A program made the position numbers and the translations under genes. The notes below the pieces were generated by a model. The model did no database searches. It was given only the letters and a program-made list of their open reading frames with translations, and was not told where the DNA came from. Positions 58,651 to 64,000 of a stretch of 64,000 nucleotides of DNA are shown in pieces. Source of the DNA: Hyaloscypha bicolor E. Taxonomy: Eukaryota > Ascomycota > Leotiomycetes > Helotiales > Hyaloscyphaceae. The stretch covers positions 3,539,030-3,603,029 of the forward strand of contig NW_020194684.1 in the NCBI RefSeq assembly GCF_002865645.1, read 5' to 3'. Each line of letters begins with the position of its first letter. Position 1 is the stretch's first letter.

Positions 58651-61600
58651 CTAGTAAAAAGCCGAAAGAAATTATTTATTATTATTATAACTAAAAAGAA
58701 CTTATAAAAATAGTTTAATATAATTACTATTATAATTTAAAAAAATATCTATAGCTTATTTATATAAGCTAGCTAATTATATTATAAAAATAATAGAATT
58801 AATAATCTAATAAATATAATTCGGGGTTTTAAAAGAAATATATTAGAAGTTATAATAAAAATCGTGAAAAATACTATAATAACTATAATAAATAAATTAA
58901 AATAAATAGGAAATCTAAATAATTATATTTTAGAAAAAGTTAATCTCAAGTATAATTAAAGAATATTACTTAAGTTAATATAGCCTATAATATAGACCCA
59001 AAATTAAGAAAACGAATTTGCTATAAGTACTATAATAAAAATAAGAATATTAATATTAATTTAAAATATATTTATATTTCTTAATTTTATTATTTACTAA
59101 TAAAAAAGCTTATAAATTATGAATATACTTATTAATTTAATAGAAAATAATATAAAGGCCTATTTAAGCTTAAATAAGAAAATATATCTTTTTTCTTTAT
59201 TAATAAATACTAGTAATTTAACTAAATTTAAAAGAAAATATTTAATTATAATTTAAATATTTAATTTAAGAATATCTAAAGAATAATAGGAAATACCTAG
59301 TTTATTAAGCAAGAAAGAAATAAAAGAACTAGCTAATAAGAATTTATATATAAAAGTAAAAAAATTATATTTAGAGAATTTAAATAGCTGCTTTATTTTA
59401 GAAGAAATTATATTAAAATTACTAATATTTCAGGTTCTAAAATTAATAAATAATATTAAAATTTGGCTATAAATAGTATTTTTATTAATTCTATAATAGG
59501 TTCTTTATTAAAGAAAAAGAGAAAAGAAATAGAAATAACTAAAAAGGTTTTTCGAAAATAAGCTAAAACTAAAAAAAAGCTATTTTATATAAAAGTTCAG
59601 AAAAATACTATTTTAAGAAATAATAAATAAAGAAATAGCCTAGCCAAAAATATAAATATTAATACTTTCGGAAATAAATAAAATAAATAAAAAATCTAAT
59701 ATATTCTTAATTATAATAAATATAAAACTTTTAAAATTAATAATATTCTAATAAGATTATTAAAAAAAGTAATTATTTTATTTCTAAAAACTTAAAAAAA
59801 AATTATTAATATCTTAAAAATACTAGATCTAGCTATTATATTTTAAAATTAATAAATTAAAAATAATACTTTCTATTTTATTATTTTATAAATAAGAAAT
59901 ACTATTATAATAAATATAATTAGATAAATTAAAAGATTTATAGAACTAGTAGCTATAGTTTATATAATAAATAAAATATTTAAGGAATTCGAAATATTAG
60001 TTTAAATATCTAATATTAATAAAATTATTTAATTTAAAGGCAATAATATTAATATTCGGATATTATTAACCTATAAATATATTATATAATCTTTATATCT
60101 CTAATTCGTATTTCAAAAACTATAAAATAATATTAAATATAAAGAAATAATTAATATTAGAGCTAAAGTTAATATTTTTCCTAAAAAGATTTCTAGAAAT
60201 ACTAGTAAAATAATATATAATACTATAGATTATTAAATATTTATTACTACTAATACCAAATTTAGATTTATAGAAATAATAAAGCTTAAAACTAAAGTTA
60301 TAAATAAAATAGAATATAAAGATATATTTTTCTTAATTAAAAAAGCTCTAAAAATCCTATTTAATTAATTATTCTTAATAAAAATAAAAATAAATATTAT
60401 ATATAGAAATAATAATTTATAAGATAAAAGGTTTACTAACTTTAAAAGTAACTAGAATATTTATATTATTATAATTATTTTATTTTTAAAAAATATCTAG
60501 AAATAGAAAAAAGTAATAATATAAGAATATTAAGTTTCTAGAATTAAAGAACTAAGTAATACGGAATTAGAATTTAAAGATAAAGAAGAAAAATAGTATC
60601 TAATATTATAATTAGTAGTAATATTAGAGGATATAAGAAAATGCCGGGATTTCTTATAGATTTTTTTATTTTGAGTTTAGAAGTTTAGGAAATAAATAAT
60701 ATTTTTAGAGAAACTAAAGCAGAAAAGGCTCTAGTTAGAGTATTATTAAGAATAATTCCGGATTTAATAGAAAAAGAAGTAAAAGAAATATTAAGTAAAA
60801 ATATTTCTAAAGAGAAAATAAAGTAATATTTCCTAATAATAAGAAAATATATTCCCGAGGCTATAAAACTAGAAACCTAAAATTAGAAAGAATTCTGGAA
60901 TTTATAAAAGCTTAAAAAAAGTATCTTAGAATACCGAATAAAAAGACGCTTTTTATATCTAAATAGAAAGAAGCTAAATAAGAAAATTATAAATTCTATA
61001 AATTAAATAAAAATAATATTAAAGAAAATAGCTATAGCTCTTAAAAATAAAGATAATAACTATAGTTTATTTCTAGTTATAAGAGTATATAAGATAAAAA
61101 ATAAGAAGATTTAGTTAATAAATACTAATAATAGAACTAGAGAAGGCTTTAGCAAATATTTGAATTAGTTTAAAAGATTTAAGACTAGAAAATATAAAAA
61201 CTATTTTTTATTAAGAATATTAGCTATTTTAAGAGATTTATAACTTATTTTAGAATATTTTGAATATCTAAATATTAGTAATTGGCTCTAGAAAAAGAAA
61301 CTAGCTATATTTCGAAAATTAATAATTAATTAAGAAAATATAATTATATTTAATTAAAAAGAAATAAGAAAGATTTATAAGAATACTAATTTACTTATTC
61401 TAATTAAAACTATTAAGTATAAAGCCTAATAAAAGAAGAATTTCTTATATCTTAAAGCTCTAATATTAGTAATAATAAAAATACTATTAAAATACTTAGA
61501 TTATAAAATATTTAAGAAATATAATAGGCCTTACTAGAATTTATAGTTCTTAGTTACTAAACAGGTTACTTGAACTTATAGGCTAATTAATACTACTATA

Positions 61601-64000
61601 AAAATAAGTTTAATAATTCTATAAAATATTAATTTATTTTCGTTTATTAATAAGATCTTAAAGAAATTTATTAAATATATTTATACTTTTTTATTTAATT
61701 TCTTTTTCGGGTATAATTAGCTTATATTAGATATTTATAATAGGGATTTAATTATATTTATAATACTTCTAAGGCTATTAAGAATATTATAGTAAATATA
61801 GGTATATATAATATAATATTAATCCCAGAGCTAAAGGCTCGGATGTGTTTAGTAAACTAAGTAAATATAGGTCACGTGAGACTAATATATAATAAAGAAT
61901 AATTATATTATTTTAGGGAATTACTAATTTTATTATATAGTTTATATGAATTATTATACTTATTCTAAAAAATTATTTCCTAAAATCGCTATATTATTTA
62001 TTAATAATATTAAAATAAAGGAACTTTATATAAATTATAATAAATAATTTATTTTATTTAATATTTGGTATTTTATATTCGAATATCTTTAAAACTTGAA
62101 TATAATCTTAGATAAAATTAATAAGCCAAAGCTAATATTAGAAAAAAGTTATAGTTTTATTATAATAAAATAATTATTATTAGTTTTATTTATAAAGTAT
62201 TTAAAAGAAGTCTTTTAAATTCAGGAATTACTAAAATCTTAAAATAGAAATATTATAATAATATAATTAAAGGCAAGGTATTTATTAAAATTATTATATA
62301 TTATTATATTTGAATTAAAGGCTTTATAATTATTACTAAACCCATTTATTACTTAATAAAAAAAGATATAATATAGAAATAAGGTAATAAATAAATATAA
62401 GCTATATAAATTCTTTAAAAGAAGCTTATTATTATTTTAATATTCTATAAGTTATATTATAATTTATTAAAAGATTAAAGAATAATTATATTAGTAATAA
62501 ATATTAGCCTAAATAAATAAGACAGAGTTTTGAGCTAATATAATAATAAAAGGAAAAAGAAAATTACCTAATATAAGTTTGAAATTTGAAATAATATTAA
62601 ATAAAGATATAATATTATTAAAAGAAAATATTAAGGGCTAGTAAAGTATTTATAGAAAATATAATTCTGGCTATATGAAATTTATTTTATTCTTGAACTA
62701 GATATTAATATATTTATTATATAGCTAAATAAAACAGCTATAGATTTTTCTAGAGCTCTAATTATTTATTAGCTAATATGAATTTAATTATTTAATTTCA
62801 AAGTTAAGTATATTAAAGAAACTAAATATATTATTATTAATGAATTATTAAGATACTTATAGTAAAAAAGTAATACTAAAAATAATAAGAATATTAATAA
62901 ATAGCTAATAATAGAACTTAATATTATTAGAATAGTATTTATTAAATAAAAAGCTTAATTAAAAAAAGTAGTTTTTATTTAGTTATATAATATTATTTTA
63001 AGAAATTAGATTCTTAAAACCCTTATTAAATATTTAAATAATAGTATTTAGTTACTAAAAATTAATAATTGAAGCCTTATTATATCTAGAAATAAATTAG
63101 TAATATTAATAAATAATAATATCCGGAAGTTATATAGTAAAAGCTATAGCCTTTTATATATAATATCTAATAAAATAGTAACTAATAATACTAATTCTTA
63201 TACTTTATTTAATAACTCGATTATTTTATTAAATCCTTTAAATAATAGCTATTTCGAATAATATTAGAATATTATATAATATCTTATAATATTCTTTAAA
63301 CTAGAAGAAATATTAAGAACCGAGTTTTATAAATTAAATAAAAAAGCTTTAAATTATAATATAAGAAATTAATTACTATAAAGAGTTATATTTAAAGTAT
63401 ATTTATTTCGGCTTATTATTAATAATCAAGAATATAAGAAGATTATTATTAAAGAACTATATAATAAGATTAGATATACTAGAAAAAAGAATACTTTTTA
63501 TTTAATAGCTAGTTATTATTATTAGAAAAATTACTATAATTATATATAAAAATATATTAGCGCCTATAAAATCTATTAATATAAAAGTAAAAGAAGATAA
63601 AAAGAAGTTCTATATTTAATAAAAGCTATATTTCTTTTTTATTATTTTAGAATTAATATAATTAAATTACTAGATTATAAAAGATATAACTTAATAGTTA
63701 TTACTAGAGACGATTTTTTAGAATAAGTTAAAGCCAGATCTTTAAAGAACCCAATTAGTAAAAAGATTATTAAGTTTATTTAAGAAGAAATTATTTATAA
63801 ATATAATTTATTTAAGTAACTTAAAATAAATAGCGAATTAGAATTTAAAGAAGTAATAATTCAGGAACTTAATAAACTAGAAATTAATAGAATTATTATT
63901 TCAGCCTATAATTTCAAGAGTAATAATATAATTAAAAGAAAATATTAATTAATTATTTAAATATTTATTACCCTTATAATAAGTAAAAAGAAGCCTTAAA
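58650..64000 (+). mobile_element. Gypsy retrotransposon F, RIP-mutated, continues past the window end
   Basis: A plus-strand gag-protease-RT-RNase H-integrase order is readable up to the last base. The pol type differs from A, B, D and E. The 5' border is not defined, and no LTR pair is contained in the window. Confidence 0.75.
60080..64000 (+). pseudogene. Element F pol remnant: protease, RT, RNase H, integrase
   Basis: Protease near 60,140-60,370 reads NIRAKVNIFPKKI in place of the active-site block, with LIKKALKILF after it. RT near 61,500-62,350 shows VTRTYRLINTTIKI, FLFNFFFGYN and DIYNRDLIIFIILLRLL; further on comes LFINNIKIKG, where the paired Asp of the catalytic site is Asn. IWIKGFIIITKPIYYLIKKD marks the RT-RNase H join near 62,310. 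The integrase zinc-finger and core lie at 63,420-64,000: INIIKLLDYKRYNLIVITRD and INRIIISAYNFKSNN are nearly open. It is cut by the window end. Confidence 0.85.

Noticed and set aside
1..64000. tRNA or rRNA genes
   Set aside because: I saw no cloverleaf with the conserved TTCRANNC and TGG-type blocks and no rRNA-like stretch; a covariance search would be needed to be sure.

Overview
This is nuclear DNA of a filamentous ascomycete (Pezizomycotina; a leotiomycete-like fungus would fit, but the sequence does not fix the species). The evidence is short 47-161 nt introns with GT...AG ends and CTAAC-type branch sites, a HET-domain gene, a class III Old Yellow Enzyme, fungal Tc1/mariner, Gypsy and Helitron relics, and pervasive C-to-T decay of repeats that looks like repeat-induced point mutation (RIP).

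The window has two compartments. Bases 1 to about 14,900 have ordinary base composition and carry six genes that I can build with splice sites: an unknown 311-aa protein (minus, 168-1166), an unknown two-exon protein (plus, 2155-3475), a 699-aa HET protein (minus, 3829-5975), a small beta-rich-looking protein with four exons (plus, 7805-8754), a class III Old Yellow Enzyme (plus, 10256-11659) and a 56-aa cysteine-rich protein in three tiny exons (minus, 11928-12278). The same part holds a MITE (6504-6916), a frameshifted pseudogene (9301-9879) and a Tc1/mariner DD34E element with perfect 47-bp TIRs (12807-14548). No operon-like or metabolic cluster logic is visible.

From about 15,000 to the end the DNA is an extremely AT-rich block of nested dead transposons in which TpG/CpA is nearly absent and TpA is in large excess. 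Reading order: Gypsy element A (minus, 16208-31255) is interrupted by Gypsy element B (minus, 19261-25232, target duplication ATTTA) and by a TIR element with a retroviral-type integrase, Ginger-like (C, 27972-30973, target duplication TATA). After an undiagnosed stretch come Gypsy copies D1 (34361-38805, truncated) and D2 (38806-45294), both plus strand. A Helitron (about 45295-55660, plus) is split inside its helicase by Gypsy element E (47418-54429, 309-bp LTRs). A stretch around 56440-57830 is AT-rich but does not look RIP-mutated. Several minisatellites follow, then a Gypsy element F (plus, about 58650 to beyond the window end).

The genes do not evidently work together. The window is best read as the edge of a gene-bearing segment against an AT-isochore that may be pericentromeric, subtelomeric or just a transposon island. 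I did not find a convincing new biological system. The most unusual observations are the 15-bp direct repeat exactly flanking element E, the un-RIPped AT-rich island, the two conserved 77-bp palindromes and the Ginger-like element.
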